Shown here: positions 25,761 to 34,020 of the stretch, piece by piece | How the letters are laid out: each line of letters begins with the position of its first letter | How positions within the stretch are numbered: position 1 is the first letter of the stretch | Assembly (NCBI GenBank): GCA_035627955.1 | Contig: DASPKU010000001.1 | Coordinates: 248,001 to 312,000, forward strand | Source: Phycisphaerales bacterium | GTDB lineage: Bacteria > Planctomycetota > Phycisphaerae > Phycisphaerales > UBA1924 | Reading direction: 5' to 3' | Length of the DNA: 64,000 nucleotides | The notes under the pieces: generated by a model | Databases searched by the model: none | Seen by the model: only the letters and a program-made list of their open reading frames with translations | What the model was told of the DNA's origin: nothing | Program-made: the position numbers and the translations under genes

Positions 25761-25804
25761 CGGCCCCGCGGCGGGGCCGACCGCTCCCTCACGGTCGCGG
25801 TTCC
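25761..25804. repeat. Dispersed repeat: GGCCCC hairpin plus ACCGCTCCCTCACGGTCGCGG
   Basis: A GC-rich hairpin (CGGCCCC/GGGGCCG) joins an imperfect palindrome of the ACCGCTCCCT...CGCGGT type that I recall as common in planctomycete genomes. It directly abuts the polyprenyl synthase stop codon. Confidence 0.55.
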
Positions 25805-26703
25805 TATTTCGTGCGGGTGGCGAGGTAGTGGGCGAGGTCGCGGAGGGGTTGGGCGGGGGGGCCGAGGGGGGCGATGGCGGCGAGGGCGGCGACCTTGAGG
25901 CGGGCGACCTCGGCCTTGCTGTGCTCGATGCCGAAGACGGCTGGGTAGGTGAGCTTGCCGGCGGCGGCGTCCTTGCCGGTGCGCTTGCCTGCGGACTCGG
26001 CGGGCTGTTCGACGTCGATGAGGTCATCGACGATCTGGAAGAGGAGTCCGATGTCGTGGGTGTACTCGGCGAGTCCTTTGATGCCGGCCGGGTTCGATTG
26101 CCTGTTGTGGCTTTGCAGCCATTGATCGGCTGCGGACACGCTGAGCTCGGCCGCGGCGAGCAGCAGTGCTCCAGTCTTCTGTTCGTGGATCAATGCGACC
26201 TGCTCGCGGGGTGACCTCTCTGCCTGGCTCTCAGCGAGGGTGTCAAGAACTTGCCCGTTGATCATCTTCAGCACCGCGCGGCTGAGTAGCCGTGAGCTGA
26301 GCGAACATCGCGCGAGTACATCGAAGGAAAGCGCGAGCAGTGCATCGCCCGCGAGGATGGCCATGGCTTCGCCCGCGTGCTTGTGGAGGGTGGGCTTGCC
26401 GCGGCGGAGGTCGTCGTTGTCGAGGGGAGGGAGGTCGTCGTGGACCAGGGAGAAGGCGTGGACGAACTCGACGGCGGCGCCGGCGGGGAGGGAGGCTTCG
26501 CCGGGGGCGCCGAGAGCTTCGCAGCAGTACCAGGCGAGGAGGGGGCGGAGGCGCTTGCCGCCGTTGAGCACGGCGTACTTCATGGCCTCGCGGAGCGACG
26601 GAGCGAGATCAAGCTTGGGGTCGTCGAGGACCCCGGTCAGGTAGGCGTCGATGCGCTGGACCGGGGCGAAGAGGCGGGTGAGGTCGACGGGGTGGTCGCT
26701 CAT
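25804..26703 (-). CDS. ispA: Polyprenyl diphosphate synthase (farnesyl/geranylgeranyl type)
   Basis: A 299-residue trans-prenyltransferase joining isopentenyl diphosphate to allylic diphosphates. The first aspartate-rich motif is VHDDLPPLDNDDLRRGKPT (DDxxxxD form) and the second is FQIVDDLIDV. Substrate-binding GGKRLRPLL and KTGALLLAA are also present. The motif form suits the bacterial FPP/GGPP branch; chain length cannot be read off with certainty. It lies downstream of ptsN with a hairpin repeat between them. Confidence 0.92.
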   Translation of the reverse strand: MSDHPVDLTRLFAPVQRIDAYLTGVLDDPKLDLAPSLREAMKYAVLNGGKRLRPLLAWYCCEALGAPGEASLPAGAAVEFVHAFSLVHDDLPPLDNDDLRRGKPTLHKHAGEAMAILAGDALLALSFDVLARCSLSSRLLSRAVLKMINGQVLDTLAESQAERSPREQVALIHEQKTGALLLAAAELSVSAADQWLQSHNRQSNPAGIKGLAEYTHDIGLLFQIVDDLIDVEQPAESAGKRTGKDAAAGKLTYPAVFGIEHSKAEVARLKVAALAAIAPLGPPAQPLRDLAHYLATRTK

Positions 26704-26723
26704 CGAGGGTCACCGCGGGGGAG

Positions 26724-26752
26724 CACCGAGATGAGGACATCTCGGTGGCACG
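26724..26752 (+). repeat. 29-bp hairpin repeat, copy 4
   Basis: Arms CACCGAGATG and CATCTCGGTG (perfect), loop AGGA, tail GCACG. It ends exactly at the base before the ptsN stop codon. Confidence 0.9.
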
Positions 26753-27214
26753 TCAGGCCGGTTTTTCCTGAGACTTGAGAAGGTCGTAGATCTGCTGGCT
26801 GCTCTCGGCGGCGTAGATCTTTTCGCGGAACTCGTCCATGGTCATGAGGCGGGAGATGCGGGCGAGGGCCTGGATGTGGTCGCTGGTGCGGTCGGGCGGG
26901 GAGGCGAGGAGGACGATGAGCTTGACGGGGTTGCCGTCGATGGCCTCGAAGTCCATGGGCTTGGCAGGTTTGCCGATGGCCATGGCGAGGCCCTGCATGC
27001 CGGAGGACTTGCCATGGGGGATGGCAAGGCCGTGGCCGATGCCGGTGGTGCGGGTCTGCTCGCGGGTCCAGACGGCTTCCTTGAGGCCTTTGGCGTCGGC
27101 GACTTTCCCCGCGGCGGCGAGGACGTCAACGAGCTCGTCGATCACACCCTTTTTGTCGGAGGCCGCGAGAGGGGCCTTGATGGAGGCGGGTGTGAGGATG
27201 TCCAGGAGATTCAT
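26753..27214 (-). CDS. ptsN: PTS EIIA-type regulatory protein (PtsN-like)
   Basis: A 153-residue EIIA of the fructose/nitrogen class, which accepts phosphate from a PTS phosphocarrier. The phosphorylated histidine lies in IGHGLAIPHGKSSGM (about 67). LVDVLAAAGKVADAKGLKEAVWTREQ and LIVLLASPPDRTSDHIQALARISRL are family features. No permease is nearby, which suits a regulatory role. CGGAG precedes the start by about 10 nt, and a TACACT box lies farther upstream. Confidence 0.9.
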   Translation of the reverse strand: MNLLDILTPASIKAPLAASDKKGVIDELVDVLAAAGKVADAKGLKEAVWTREQTRTTGIGHGLAIPHGKSSGMQGLAMAIGKPAKPMDFEAIDGNPVKLIVLLASPPDRTSDHIQALARISRLMTMDEFREKIYAAESSQQIYDLLKSQEKPA

Positions 27215-27245
27215 GAAACGTCGCGCTCCGGGGAGGTGGGAGGGG

Positions 27246-27251
27246 AGTGTA
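27246..27251 (-). promoter_or_regulatory. Putative -10 box TACACT for ptsN
   Basis: On the minus strand it lies 31 nt before the ATG, giving a short leader that contains a ribosome-binding site. Confidence 0.4.
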
Positions 27252-27409
27252 CGCCGGGATGGGCGATTGGGTGACGCGAAAGGAGCGGGGCTGTCGGTTG
27301 ATGGATCAACAGAGGCGAACAGCGGGAACCACGGCGCGAAGGTCTGCGATCCAACGAGCGATTCGTTCGGGTGCCACTGCGCCGAACGCTCTGCATGACA
27401 TCGTGAGTC

Positions 27410-28870
27410 TCACGAACCCACCCCCCGGCCCCCTCCCTCTGGGAGGGGGAGCAGGAGGGCGGAGAAGGCGCCGTCGCGGTAGGTGGTGGGCGGGTCGCCG
27501 GGGAGGCCCTGCGGCATGGTGCGGTGGGTGCGGGAGGTGGAGAGGTTGAGCGACGCGGCCCAGGCGAGCTGCTGTTCGTTCTCTTCGGGCTCGATGCTGC
27601 AGGTGGAGTAGAGGATGTGGCCGCGGGGTGCCAGGAGCGGGAGGGCGTCGGTGATGATCTGCCGTTGTGTCTTGATGAGTCGGTCGAGCTGCGGCTGGTC
27701 GCAGCGGTAGCGGGCCTCGACGCGCCGGGGGAGGACGCCGGAGTTGGAGCAGGGGACGTCGAGGAGGATGAGGTCGGCCTTGGCGCGGTAGGTTGAGAGC
27801 TCGTCGGGGTTGATGACGGTGACGGTGGGCTCGAGGCGGGCGATGTCGCGGAGGGTGCGGAGGCGGCGGGGGTCGATGTCGGTGGCGATGATGCGGGCGG
27901 AGGGGAAGGTGCGGGCGAGCTGGCGGGTCTTGGTGCCCTGGCCGGCGCACGCGTCGATGACGAGCTTGGGTTCAAGGTCGGCGACGCTGGCGACGGCGAG
28001 GGTGGAGGAGGCGTCCTGGACCCAGATGTCGGGGCGGTCGTTGAGGAGGGTGACAAGGTCCTCGCGGCTGCCGGTGTAGACGGCCACGCCCTCCTGCTCG
28101 TGGTGCTGCGTGTGGGGAACGGGAGAGGTCGCGGAGCGCGTGTTGAGCAGCGTTGGAGGGATGACGAGGCCGTGCAGCGCGAGGCGGGTGGCCTCGGCTT
28201 CGCCGAAGGCGGCGGACCAGCGGCGGAGGAGGGCGGTGGGGTGGCTGGTGGCGATGGCCGTGCGATCGAGGTCGGGCTGCGGGAGGACAGGCTGGCGGAG
28301 TTTGACGGCGTCGCCGTCGGGGAGCGGGAGCTGGTCGCGTTCGCGGGTGTAGGGGACGCGGGGCTTGTCGTCGGGCAGCCCTTTTTCCTGTGCGTACACC
28401 AGTTCGGCGATGCGGCGGAGCACGGCATTGACCATGCCGCCGGCCTCGGGTTTGACGAACTGTTTGGTCCACGTGACGGCTTCGTTGAGGGCGGCGTGGG
28501 GCGGGACCTTGTCGAGCAGGAGCAGCTGCGCGGCCCCGGCGAGCAGCACGGCGCGGACGCGGGCGTCGAGCGTGCCGAAGGGGCGGGACGAGAAGCCATC
28601 GATGAGGTAGCCAAGGGTGATCCAGCGGCGGAGGACGGTGTCGTAGATGGCGTGGGCGAAGTTCGCGTCGCGCGGGGGAAGGCCGGAGGTATCGAGGGGC
28701 GCGAGGTCGAGGTCGGGGTAGCGCTCGGCCTGGTGGGCGAGGGCGCGGTGGACGGCGTCGCGGGCGCGGTCGGTGGGCGCGGGGGGTGGCGTCGGCGCGG
28801 GCCGGGTCGAGCGTGGGGCGGGCGAGGGGGTTGCCGCGGGGCGGCGTTTGCGGGACGATTCGTGTGGCAC
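27410..28870 (-). CDS. rsmB: 16S rRNA (cytosine-967-C5) methyltransferase, RsmB/NOL1-NOP2-SUN family
   Basis: A 486-residue enzyme. Residues 35-170 form the NusB-like RNA-binding domain (DRARDAVHRALAHQAERY ... GGMVNAVLRRIAEL). The methyltransferase domain follows, with VIDACAGQGTKTRQLA (SAM motif I), the first cysteine in LLDVPCSNSGVLPRR and the catalytic one in LYSTCSIEPEENEQQ. The product would modify C967-equivalent 16S rRNA. The start is GTG at 28870 after a -10-like box. The last residues (PLPEGGGRGVGS) are encoded by a palindromic repeat. Confidence 0.9.
   Translation of the reverse strand: MPHESSRKRRPAATPSPAPRSTRPAPTPPPAPTDRARDAVHRALAHQAERYPDLDLAPLDTSGLPPRDANFAHAIYDTVLRRWITLGYLIDGFSSRPFGTLDARVRAVLLAGAAQLLLLDKVPPHAALNEAVTWTKQFVKPEAGGMVNAVLRRIAELVYAQEKGLPDDKPRVPYTRERDQLPLPDGDAVKLRQPVLPQPDLDRTAIATSHPTALLRRWSAAFGEAEATRLALHGLVIPPTLLNTRSATSPVPHTQHHEQEGVAVYTGSREDLVTLLNDRPDIWVQDASSTLAVASVADLEPKLVIDACAGQGTKTRQLARTFPSARIIATDIDPRRLRTLRDIARLEPTVTVINPDELSTYRAKADLILLDVPCSNSGVLPRRVEARYRCDQPQLDRLIKTQRQIITDALPLLAPRGHILYSTCSIEPEENEQQLAWAASLNLSTSRTHRTMPQGLPGDPPTTYRDGAFSALLLPLPEGGGRGVGS
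27429..27449. repeat. Hairpin repeat CCCCCTCCC/GGGAGGGGG inside the rsmB 3' end
   Basis: Perfect 9-bp arms around a TCT loop, within the last 15 codons of rsmB. A related but not identical hairpin lies at 34575-34599. Confidence 0.65.
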
Positions 28871-28875
28871 GGGCG

Positions 28876-28881
28876 AGTCTA
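28876..28881 (-). promoter_or_regulatory. Putative -10 box TAGACT for rsmB
   Basis: On the minus strand it ends 5 nt before the GTG at 28870, in the 31-bp divergent gap with the histidine kinase gene. Confidence 0.4.
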
Positions 28882-28901
28882 GTGGCCCCGGCGGAGCCCT
28901 G

Positions 28902-30503
28902 ATGAAAGCACGGAAGGACAAGCAGAAGGCGGCGGAGGTGGCGGAGCCGGCGACACCGCCGCCCAAGCCGCCGTTCTTTGACCCGCGGCGGGTGAAGCTC
29001 GTGCGGGGGGAGTCGCGCGGGTTCCTGGCGGGGATGCGGATCAGGAAGAAGCTGATCTTCCTGCACACGGGGTTCTCGCTGGCGCTGGCGTTAGTGCTGG
29101 TACTGGCGATCCGGCCAGCGATCACAGAAGTGGTGGAGCGGGCGGAGAGCGACCGGGCGAAGCTGCTGCTGGAGGCCGTGGCGCCCGGGCTGGAGGCGGG
29201 GGTTGGGCTGGACGCGCTGGGGCTGGGGCGGCCGGGCGAGGTGACGGTGCGGTCGGGGTCGGCGGGGGAGCTGGGGTTGTCGGCGGACACGGTGAGCCGT
29301 GCGACGACGAACCCAGGGCGGGTCGTGGAGGCGATTTTGCCTGCGGTTGGGCGCGGGGCGGTGGTGTACTCGCCGGCGCGGGGGAGTCATGGCGAGCGGT
29401 ACCACCTGCTGAGCGTGCAGATCCCCGATGTGCGGCACGCGGTGCGGCGGCTCTATGGGCTGGTGGTGATCGCGCTGCTGGGGGTGTATGCGCTGGTGGC
29501 ATTGGCGCTGGAGATGTTGGTACTGCCGGAGAACGTGTACCGGCCGATTCGCATGATGCTGGCCGCGGACCGGGCGGTGCAGGAGGGTCGGAAGGGGGAA
29601 GAGATCATCCCGGAGGGGGCGATCCCGGCGGATGAGCTGGGCGAGATCATGCGGTCGCGGAACGAGAGCGTGCTGAAGCTGCGGCAGCAGGAGGCGATGC
29701 TGGGCGATGCGCTGGGGCGGCTGGAGCAGGTGGCGAATGACCTCAAGCGGAAGAACCACCTGCTGGAGACGGCGCGCCGGAACCTGGCGGATGCGGACCG
29801 GCTGGCGAGCCTGGGCATGATGTCGGCGGGCATCGCGCACGAGCTGAACACGCCGCTGACGGTGCTGAAGGGGCTGGTGGAGAAGCTGAACGCGAGCCCG
29901 GAGAGCGTGGATGAGGCGCAGCGGGCGCTGATGCTGCGGGTGGTGCAGCGGCTGGAGCGATTGGGAGAGAGCCTGCTGGACTTCGCGCGGGCGCGGCACC
30001 CGTCGGTCAAGATGGTGCCGCTGCAAGGGTTGGTGCAGGAGGCGATGCTGCTGGTGGGGCTGGACCGCGATGCCGAGGGCGTCGAGGTGGTGAGCCGCGT
30101 GCCGGAGGACGTGTTGCTGGAGTGTGATCCGGATCGGATGATGCAGGTGCTGGTGAACCTGATTCGCAATGGAGTGGATGCGGTGCGCGGCGGGTCGGGG
30201 GTTGGACGGGTGGAAGTCGCGGCCGAGCGGTCAACGAAGGATGGGCGGGAGTGGGTGTCGCTGGTGGTGCGGGATGAGGGGCCGGGTATTGATCCGAGCG
30301 TGCTGCCGCACCTGTTCGAGCCGTTCGTGAGCACGCGGCTGGATGCGCGGGGGACGGGGCTGGGGCTCGCGGTGTCGGAGGGGATTGTGCGGGAGCACGG
30401 GGGTGTGATATTGGCGAGGAATCGGGTGGACGGGGCGATGGGCGCGGAGTTCGAGGTGCTGATGCCACTGGCGCGGGAGGCGGGCGTCGCGGCGGTGGGG
30501 TAG
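28902..30503 (+). CDS. Membrane sensor histidine kinase
   Basis: A 533-residue kinase. Two membrane helices (about 50-70 and 186-208) flank an extracytoplasmic sensor segment of some 115 residues. A HAMP-like linker and coiled coil (about 230-300) follow. The H-box is SAGIAHELNTPLTVLKGL (His about 321). The ATPase domain has the N box NLIRNGVDAV, G1 DEGPGID, F box and G2 GTGLGLAVSEGIV. GGAG sits 5 nt before the ATG, which defines the start. A response regulator begins 12 bp downstream. The signal is unknown. Confidence 0.92.
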   Translation: MKARKDKQKAAEVAEPATPPPKPPFFDPRRVKLVRGESRGFLAGMRIRKKLIFLHTGFSLALALVLVLAIRPAITEVVERAESDRAKLLLEAVAPGLEAGVGLDALGLGRPGEVTVRSGSAGELGLSADTVSRATTNPGRVVEAILPAVGRGAVVYSPARGSHGERYHLLSVQIPDVRHAVRRLYGLVVIALLGVYALVALALEMLVLPENVYRPIRMMLAADRAVQEGRKGEEIIPEGAIPADELGEIMRSRNESVLKLRQQEAMLGDALGRLEQVANDLKRKNHLLETARRNLADADRLASLGMMSAGIAHELNTPLTVLKGLVEKLNASPESVDEAQRALMLRVVQRLERLGESLLDFARARHPSVKMVPLQGLVQEAMLLVGLDRDAEGVEVVSRVPEDVLLECDPDRMMQVLVNLIRNGVDAVRGGSGVGRVEVAAERSTKDGREWVSLVVRDEGPGIDPSVLPHLFEPFVSTRLDARGTGLGLAVSEGIVREHGGVILARNRVDGAMGAEFEVLMPLAREAGVAAVG

Positions 30504-30506
30504 GCT
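30501..30506 (+). promoter_or_regulatory. Possible -10 box TAGGCT before the response regulator
   Basis: TAGGCT overlaps the kinase stop codon and ends 9 nt before the next ATG. It could give the regulator a second, leaderless transcript. Confidence 0.25.
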
Positions 30507-30515
30507 GGGGGCTGC

Positions 30516-31169
30516 ATGGAACCGGAAGCACCGACAACCCCGCAGGCGACGACGGACCCGCTCAAGCTGCCGTCGCTGTCGATCGTGGCCCTGGATGACG
30601 ACGAGGACTTCCGGCAGTACATCCGCTCGGTGCTGGAGACCGACGGGCACGCGGTGCGGACGTGCGCGACGCCGGATGAGTTCTTCCAGGCGTGCGAGCA
30701 GCACCTGCCGGACCTGGTGCTGCTGGACATCAAGATGGGGCGCTACAGCGGCGAGGTGGTGCTGGCGGAGGTGCGGAAGCGCTGGTCGCGGCTGTGCGTG
30801 ATCGTGGTGACGGGGTACCCGTCGCTGGACTCGATGCGGCAGACCTTCAAGCAGGACGTGTTCGATTACCTGGCGAAGCCGTTCTCGGTGGCGGAGCTGC
30901 GGCGGAGTTTGGCGCAGGCGGTGATCACGCTGGGACTAGGCCAGAGGCCGCAGGACCGGCTGCGGGCGGAGCTGGGGCGGCAGATCCGGCTGGCGCGCAC
31001 CGAGCGCGGATGGACGCTGAAGGACCTCAGCGAGTCGAGCGGGGTGAGCGTGAGCCAGCTGAGCTCGATTGAGCGTGGGGCGCACCTGCCGAGCATGGAG
31101 TCGATGGTGGCGATCGCGATGGCGCTGGATCAGAAGCCGTCGGTGTGGTTTGAGGCGGCGGGGTTGTAG
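30516..31169 (+). CDS. Response regulator with C-terminal XRE-type helix-turn-helix
   Basis: A 217-residue protein. The receiver domain (about 18-140) has the acidic pair DDDED, the phospho-acceptor aspartate in LVLLDIKMG, the conserved threonine in VVTGYPS and the lysine in YLAKPF. After a linker, residues 150-215 are a Cro/C1-type HTH (LGRQIRLARTERGWTLKDLSESSGVSVSQLSSIERG). Most response regulators carry OmpR, NarL or NtrC output domains; a receiver with an XRE output is less usual. It is the evident partner of the kinase just upstream. Confidence 0.9.
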   Translation: MEPEAPTTPQATTDPLKLPSLSIVALDDDEDFRQYIRSVLETDGHAVRTCATPDEFFQACEQHLPDLVLLDIKMGRYSGEVVLAEVRKRWSRLCVIVVTGYPSLDSMRQTFKQDVFDYLAKPFSVAELRRSLAQAVITLGLGQRPQDRLRAELGRQIRLARTERGWTLKDLSESSGVSVSQLSSIERGAHLPSMESMVAIAMALDQKPSVWFEAAGL

Positions 31170-31184
31170 TGCGGAAGAAAAGAG

Positions 31185-31263
31185 TCTCTCGCGGAGATCG
31201 CGAAGGCGCGGAGGATGACAATGAACTGGCGTTTCTCCGCGCCTCCGCGTTCTCCGCGAGAGA
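31185..31263. repeat. Inverted repeat built from CGCGGAG units
   Basis: Perfect 13-bp arms TCTCTCGCGGAGA (31185-31197) and TCTCCGCGAGAGA (31251-31263). Between them lie partly complementary GCGAAGGCGCGGAGG and CTCCGCGCCTCCGCG. It separates the response regulator from lpxB. Confidence 0.8.
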
Positions 31264-31294
31264 TTCCGGTCTTTCAGGCGGTGTGAAGCGGACG

Positions 31295-31323
31295 CACCGA
31301 GATGAGGACATCTCGGTGGCACG
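31295..31323 (+). repeat. 29-bp hairpin repeat, copy 5
   Basis: Arms CACCGAGATG and CATCTCGGTG (perfect), loop AGGA, tail GCACG. The lpxB -10-like box begins 2 nt after the tail. Confidence 0.9.
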
Positions 31324-31324
31324 C

Positions 31325-31330
31325 TACAGT
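31325..31330 (+). promoter_or_regulatory. Putative -10 box TACAGT for lpxB
   Basis: TACAGT ends 6 nt before the GTG at 31337. Its spacing behind a hairpin repeat resembles that of panB (41029-41034). Confidence 0.4.
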
Positions 31331-31336
31331 GGGCGC

Positions 31337-32539
31337 GTGACGCAGGCGCCGGTGCATATTCAGTCGCGGGAGCGGAGGCCGACGCCCAAGGGCGGGGCGC
31401 TGCTGTTCACCGCGTTTGAGCCCAGCGGCGATGATCACGCGTCGGCGGTGATCGCGGAGCTGAAGCGGCGGCACCCGGAGCTGCCGATTTTCGCGTGGGG
31501 CGGGCCGAAGATGGAGCGGGCGGGGGCGGTGATCGTCGAGCGGACGGGCGATGACGCCGTGATGGGGATGCCGGGGATCAAGAAGATCATCGAGCACCAC
31601 CGCATTAACGAGCGGATCGAGGAGTGGATCAAGCGGAACCGGCCCGCTGCCCACGTCCCGGTGGATTCGCCCGCGGCCAACACGCCGATCGCGGAGATCG
31701 CGAAGCACAACGGCTGCCGCGTGGTGCACCTGGTGGCGCCGCAGATCTGGGCATGGGGGCGGTGGCGGATCCACAAGCTGCGGCGGATCACGGACCTGGT
31801 GCTGTGCATGCTGCCCTTCGAGGAGGTGTTCTTCACGCGCCGGCGGGTGCCGGCCAAGTTCATCGGGCACTTCCTGTTCGACAAGAAGCTGGACTTTGAG
31901 GCTCTGGACCGGCGGGGGGCGATCTTCGGGGATGGGTCGCCGCGGGTGGCGATGATGCCGGGATCGAGGCCCGATGAGCTGGCGCGGAACTTTCCGATCC
32001 TGCTGGACGCGTACGCGGCTATCAAGAAGAAGCACCCGGGGGCGGTGGGCGTCGTTGCGGCGACGAGCGATCGCGTGGCCGGTGAGCTCAAGAGAATGGC
32101 GGAGGGGAGCCCGGCGGGGTGGCCGGAGTCGCTCCGGGTGTTCGTGCAGGACACCGATGCGGTGGTGCGGTGGTGCGACCTGGCGCTGGTCAAGAGCGGC
32201 ACGGTGACCATGCAGGTGGCCAAGCAGGTCAAACCGATGGTGGTGTTCTACAAGAAGAGCAACCCCTTGTTCTTTCTGATGGCGCGGACGGTGCTGTCGA
32301 CGAAGCTGTTCTCGCTGCCGAACGTGCTGGCGCGGAAGCGGATCGTGCCGGAGTTCATCCCGCACTTCGGCGGGGCGGCGGCGATCGTGCGGGCGGCGGA
32401 GGAACTGCTGAGCGATCCGGAGGTGGCGGAGAAGCAGCGGCGGGAGATGCGCGAGGTGCTGGCGACGTTCAGCAACAAGAACGCGGCGGGTGAGGCGGCG
32501 GATGCGATCGAGGAAGTGGTGGGGATCGAGAAGAGCTAA
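31337..32539 (+). CDS. lpxB: Lipid-A-disaccharide synthase (LpxB)
   Basis: A 400-residue GT19 glycosyltransferase joining UDP-2,3-diacylglucosamine and lipid X. Family features: LLFTAFEPSGDDHASAVIAELK, AGAVIVERTGDDAVMGMPGI, HLVAPQIWAWGRWRIHKLRR, MPGSRPDELARNFPILL, and SGTVTMQVAKQVKPMVVFYK. The GTG at 31337 is chosen because the in-frame sequence upstream (31169-31336) consists of repeats. It follows the two-component genes but probably has its own promoter. Confidence 0.92.
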   Translation: MTQAPVHIQSRERRPTPKGGALLFTAFEPSGDDHASAVIAELKRRHPELPIFAWGGPKMERAGAVIVERTGDDAVMGMPGIKKIIEHHRINERIEEWIKRNRPAAHVPVDSPAANTPIAEIAKHNGCRVVHLVAPQIWAWGRWRIHKLRRITDLVLCMLPFEEVFFTRRRVPAKFIGHFLFDKKLDFEALDRRGAIFGDGSPRVAMMPGSRPDELARNFPILLDAYAAIKKKHPGAVGVVAATSDRVAGELKRMAEGSPAGWPESLRVFVQDTDAVVRWCDLALVKSGTVTMQVAKQVKPMVVFYKKSNPLFFLMARTVLSTKLFSLPNVLARKRIVPEFIPHFGGAAAIVRAAEELLSDPEVAEKQRREMREVLATFSNKNAAGEAADAIEEVVGIEKS

Positions 32540-32582
32540 ACCGGACAGCGGAAGCCGGAAACCGGAAGGCGGAGGGGACTGA

Positions 32583-33278
32583 TCAGCGTGGCAGGAGCGC
32601 AACGGTGCAGGTGCTGTTGCCGATGCGGTCGGGGATGGGGAAGGTCTCGGTGATAGGGCTGCGGAACTTGTGGCCTTTGTCGAGCGCGCGGTGCAGCGCG
32701 ATCGTGAGGTCGTGGCTGCCGGTCTGGGACGTGTCGGTGTAGAGGATCAGCAGCAGGGCGGACCAGCGCAGGGCCTCGTCGGCGTTGATTTTTGCGAGGT
32801 CGGTGTAGAGGCTGCCGGTGAGCTCGCTGCCGTAGGCACGGTTAGGTCCGGGCACGCCCTGCGTGTAGCAGTACTGGCCGACGACCTTGACCTCAAGCCA
32901 CAGGGCTTCCTCGGAGCGGAGGGTGTCGAGGGCGACGGTGGGCTGGGTTGCGAAGGACTCGAAGAGCGTGCCCGCGGCCTTGTCCTGCTGGAGCAGTTCG
33001 GCGACGGGGTCGAGGAGCACCTGGCCGCTGCGGGGCAGGAGCACGAGGTCGCAGCGCTGGCGCTCGGCGAACTTTGGGCGTTTGGCGGCGATGCCGGGGT
33101 AGGGGTGCTCGCGGATGACGCCGAGGCCCGCGGCGAGGAAGGCCGCGGCGAGGATGGGGTGGGTGCGGACCTCGGTGAGGTGGTCGAGGCCGTGGACTGC
33201 CTGCTCGATGACGGTGGCGCGGCTGTACTCCTCCAGGCCCTGGCGCGCGGTGCGGAGGATGTCGTGGAGGTCCCACAT
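32583..33278 (-). CDS. Hypothetical cytoplasmic protein
   Basis: A 231-residue protein with no signal or membrane segment. WDLHDILRTARQGLEEYSRATVIEQAVHGLDHLTEVRTHPILAAAF opens it. A segment CDLVLLP ... LWLEVKVVGQYC has a D...ExK spacing reminiscent of PD-(D/E)xK folds, but this is weak. The gene upstream (33294-33845, membrane protein) lies 15 bp away on the same strand, suggesting an operon. The function is unknown. Confidence 0.6.
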   Translation of the reverse strand: MWDLHDILRTARQGLEEYSRATVIEQAVHGLDHLTEVRTHPILAAAFLAAGLGVIREHPYPGIAAKRPKFAERQRCDLVLLPRSGQVLLDPVAELLQQDKAAGTLFESFATQPTVALDTLRSEEALWLEVKVVGQYCYTQGVPGPNRAYGSELTGSLYTDLAKINADEALRWSALLLILYTDTSQTGSHDLTIALHRALDKGHKFRSPITETFPIPDRIGNSTCTVALLPR

Positions 33279-33293
33279 GCTGCTGGGTCGGGA

Positions 33294-33845
33294 TCAGGTG
33301 ATGGTGGTAGCATCGAGCTCGCGGGCGAGCTTGCCGATCTGTGCGAGTGCGTCGGCGTGGGCGTCAGCGCGGGACTTCTTCCATTGCTTGGGCAGGAGCC
33401 AGAGCAGCGGGAGGATCAACAGGGGCAGGTACCAGGCCCAGGTCTTCCACTCCTCTACCGGGTACCACGACGGGAACCAGCTCACGAGCATGGAGTGCGT
33501 CAGCCAAGTGCCGGGCCAGATCGAGAACACGATCACGGCGGCATAGATCCACAGCACCTTGTGCAGCACGACGGTGCGGAACGTGAGGCGGGTGGATGCG
33601 CCGGGTGAAGCGGTGGCGAGGAGCTTGTGCTCGAAGGGGGCGGCGAAGGCCTCTACGGAGAAGAGAGCGGGCGGCTTTTCGGGCTGGAACCCGGCCATGC
33701 GGCCGCGGCGGGCGGCGGTGTCGAGGCGGCGGAGGATCTCGTCGGGGGTGTAGGGGGTTTCGAGCGTGGGCAGGGGGCCGCTCGCCGCGGCTGTTGGCGC
33801 GGTTGGGGGCTCGGCGGGCTGAGATTCGAGCGGCGGGGCCTGCAT
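33294..33845 (-). CDS. Hypothetical membrane protein
   Basis: A 183-residue protein with a proline/alanine-rich N-terminus (1-35). A short helical region follows (YTPDEILRRLDTAARRGRMAGFQPEKP). Two membrane helices lie near 95-112 and 132-148. A charged C-terminal helix rich in Ala, Asp and Lys ends it. The ATG at 33845 follows a -10-like box by 7 nt; a TTG at 33875 is the alternative. No function is recognised. Confidence 0.6.
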   Translation of the reverse strand: MQAPPLESQPAEPPTAPTAAASGPLPTLETPYTPDEILRRLDTAARRGRMAGFQPEKPPALFSVEAFAAPFEHKLLATASPGASTRLTFRTVVLHKVLWIYAAVIVFSIWPGTWLTHSMLVSWFPSWYPVEEWKTWAWYLPLLILPLLWLLPKQWKKSRADAHADALAQIGKLARELDATTIT

Positions 33846-33852
33846 GGGGTTG

Positions 33853-33858
33853 AGGGTA
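33853..33858 (-). promoter_or_regulatory. Putative -10 box TACCCT
   Basis: On the minus strand it ends 7 nt before the ATG at 33845. Confidence 0.4.
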
Positions 33859-33894
33859 GGGGCGGGGTTGGTCAACTGTGAGGGCCGTCAAGAC

Positions 33895-33923
33895 CACGGA
33901 GATGAAGACGTCTCGGTGGCACG
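33895..33923 (+). repeat. 29-bp hairpin repeat, copy 6 (slightly degenerate)
   Basis: Arms CACGGAGATG and CGTCTCGGTG (one mismatch, one G-U), loop AAGA, tail GCACG. Confidence 0.8.
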
Positions 33924-34008
33924 GGGGCTCCCGGCAGTACGGGTGGCATAAACGGACCAGGGGGCGGTGGGCAGGCTGTGCTTTGCTGGTTTGGGGGGCG
34001 GCGCGGGG

Positions 34009-34014
34009 TAGGGT
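34009..34014 (+). promoter_or_regulatory. Putative -10 box TAGGGT for the gene at 34021
   Basis: TAGGGT ends 6 nt before the GTG at 34021. Confidence 0.4.
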
Positions 34015-34020
34015 GGGAGC

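Noticed and set aside
31169-31336. Extended N-terminus of LpxB
   Set aside because: The in-frame extension is built from a CGCGGAG inverted repeat and a 29-bp hairpin. The GTG at 31337 has a better placed promoter and matches the family start.
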